Positions 14,513 through 15,001 of a DNA stretch of 15,001 nt are shown in pieces. The notes beneath the pieces are model-generated. The model had not been told where the DNA came from, did no database searches, and saw nothing but the letters and a program-made list of their open reading frames with translations. Position 1 is the first letter of the stretch. Each line of letters starts with the position of its first letter. The translations under genes were made by a program, and so were the position numbers. Source of the stretch: Microcaldota archaeon (GTDB lineage Archaea > Micrarchaeota > Micrarchaeia > Micrarchaeales > CABMGC01); contig JAJZKH010000007.1 of the NCBI GenBank assembly GCA_021850955.1, forward strand, positions 1-15,001. Direction: 5' to 3'.

Positions 14513-15001
14513 AAACAACGACCTCATCTATTCTGTATCTTTGTTTTACATCACAGTTCTCCAACTTTTCAAAGTTATTATTTTTTATATTATTTTCAGC
14601 AACCAACGCAATCATTGCTCCGTTATCTGCATTAAACTCATTTGGTGCTTTAGCAAATCTTACCCCGTTTTCTGAGGCTACTTCTTCTAGCATTTTAGCT
14701 AGCTTTGTGTTTTGTGCTACTCCGCCACATACGCATAACTCGTTTTTTTTGCTTAGGAGGAGAGCCCGTTCTGTAGCCTCGCAAAGCATTGAGAAAGCAG
14801 TCTCTTGAAATGAGTAACAGACATCTTCTTTTTTCTCTGTTTCTAGCTTTTTTATTGCGTTAGTTAACAAACCAGTGAATGAGAAGTCCATACCCTTGAC
14901 TGTATAAGGCATATCTATATACGAACCATCTTTAGCTAACCTTTCGACATCAGAGCCCCATGCATGTTCTAGCCCTAGCGACCTAGCTAGGTTGTCTATT
15001 G
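14505..15001 (-). CDS. kae1: Kae1 (TsaD/OSGEP family), C-terminal part, cut by window edge
   Basis: The minus-strand frame is open from the right edge to the stop at 14505, giving the last 165 residues of an ASKHA-fold enzyme that forms t6A on tRNA as the catalytic part of KEOPS. Visible: ARSLGLEH, PYTVKGMDFSFTGLL, ELCVCGGVAQN and NADNGAMIA; the Asp of the last motif is a metal ligand in Kae1. The N-terminal part with the HxxxH metal ligands lies outside. The normal family string PGGP is replaced near the edge by HAWGSD, which is worth noting. Bud32 follows in an overlapping frame. Confidence 0.93.
   Translation of the reverse strand, partial: IDNLARSLGLEHAWGSDVERLAKDGSYIDMPYTVKGMDFSFTGLLTNAIKKLETEKKEDVCYSFQETAFSMLCEATERALLLSKKNELCVCGGVAQNTKLAKMLEEVASENGVRFAKAPNEFNADNGAMIALVAENNIKNNNFEKLENCDVKQRYRIDEVVVYD
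14521..14525 (-). promoter_or_regulatory. Ribosome binding site choosing the Bud32 start
   Basis: GAGGT on the minus strand inside the end of kae1, eight bases before ATG 14512. It lies inside the longer 14527 reading frame and so supports the shorter protein. Confidence 0.5.

Overview
The window comes from an AT-rich archaeon, most likely a small-genome DPANN-type lineage (the Micrarchaeota/Parvarchaeota area is a guess). Archaeal hallmarks are EF-1alpha followed by ribosomal protein S10, Kae1 and Bud32 as adjacent genes, an Lhr-type helicase, TATA/BRE-like promoters placed so that several mRNAs would be leaderless, GTGA/GGTG-type ribosome binding sites, and several large surface proteins crowded with N-x-S/T glycosylation sequons. 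All genes lie on the minus strand except a small winged-helix-like gene (11011-11427) and a tiny L41e-like ribosomal gene near 13.8 kb.

Layout, from low to high coordinate. 1-4426 is a tight minus-strand operon read from 4426 downward: a winged-helix-like protein, a CARDB-type membrane-anchored glycoprotein, and the first 772 residues of an Lhr helicase that runs off the left edge. 4472-6924 is a second minus-strand operon: MFS transporter, amidohydrolase-2 family hydrolase, and a small RNHCP zinc protein with no ATG start. 7052-8635 is EF-1alpha plus S10, with a strong BRE/TATA and about 100 bases of leader. 8793-10880 encodes a five-pass membrane protein with a large glycosylated ectodomain. 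A divergent plus-strand gene (11011-11427) meets cysteinyl-tRNA synthetase (11424-12851) tail to tail, sharing TTAA in their stops. 12899-13678 is another membrane-anchored, glycosylated surface protein. Divergent from it is the L41e-like gene, ending in a perfect hairpin plus U-rich tail. 13928-15001 holds Bud32 and the C-terminal part of Kae1 in overlapping frames.

Functionally the window mixes translation and tRNA modification (EF-1alpha, S10, L41e, CysRS, and the Kae1/Bud32 part of the KEOPS t6A complex), nucleic-acid repair (Lhr), and cell-surface biology (three unrelated glycoproteins). The most interesting signals are three coding regions whose best start appears to be AUA rather than AUG/GUG/UUG (RNHCP, MFS, L41e), a perfect 13-bp palindrome overlapping the promoter of the winged-helix/glycoprotein/Lhr operon, and that operon itself. 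Once the RNHCP gene is counted, no gap without a gene exceeds 300 bases. I saw no CRISPR array, tRNA, rRNA or insertion sequence.
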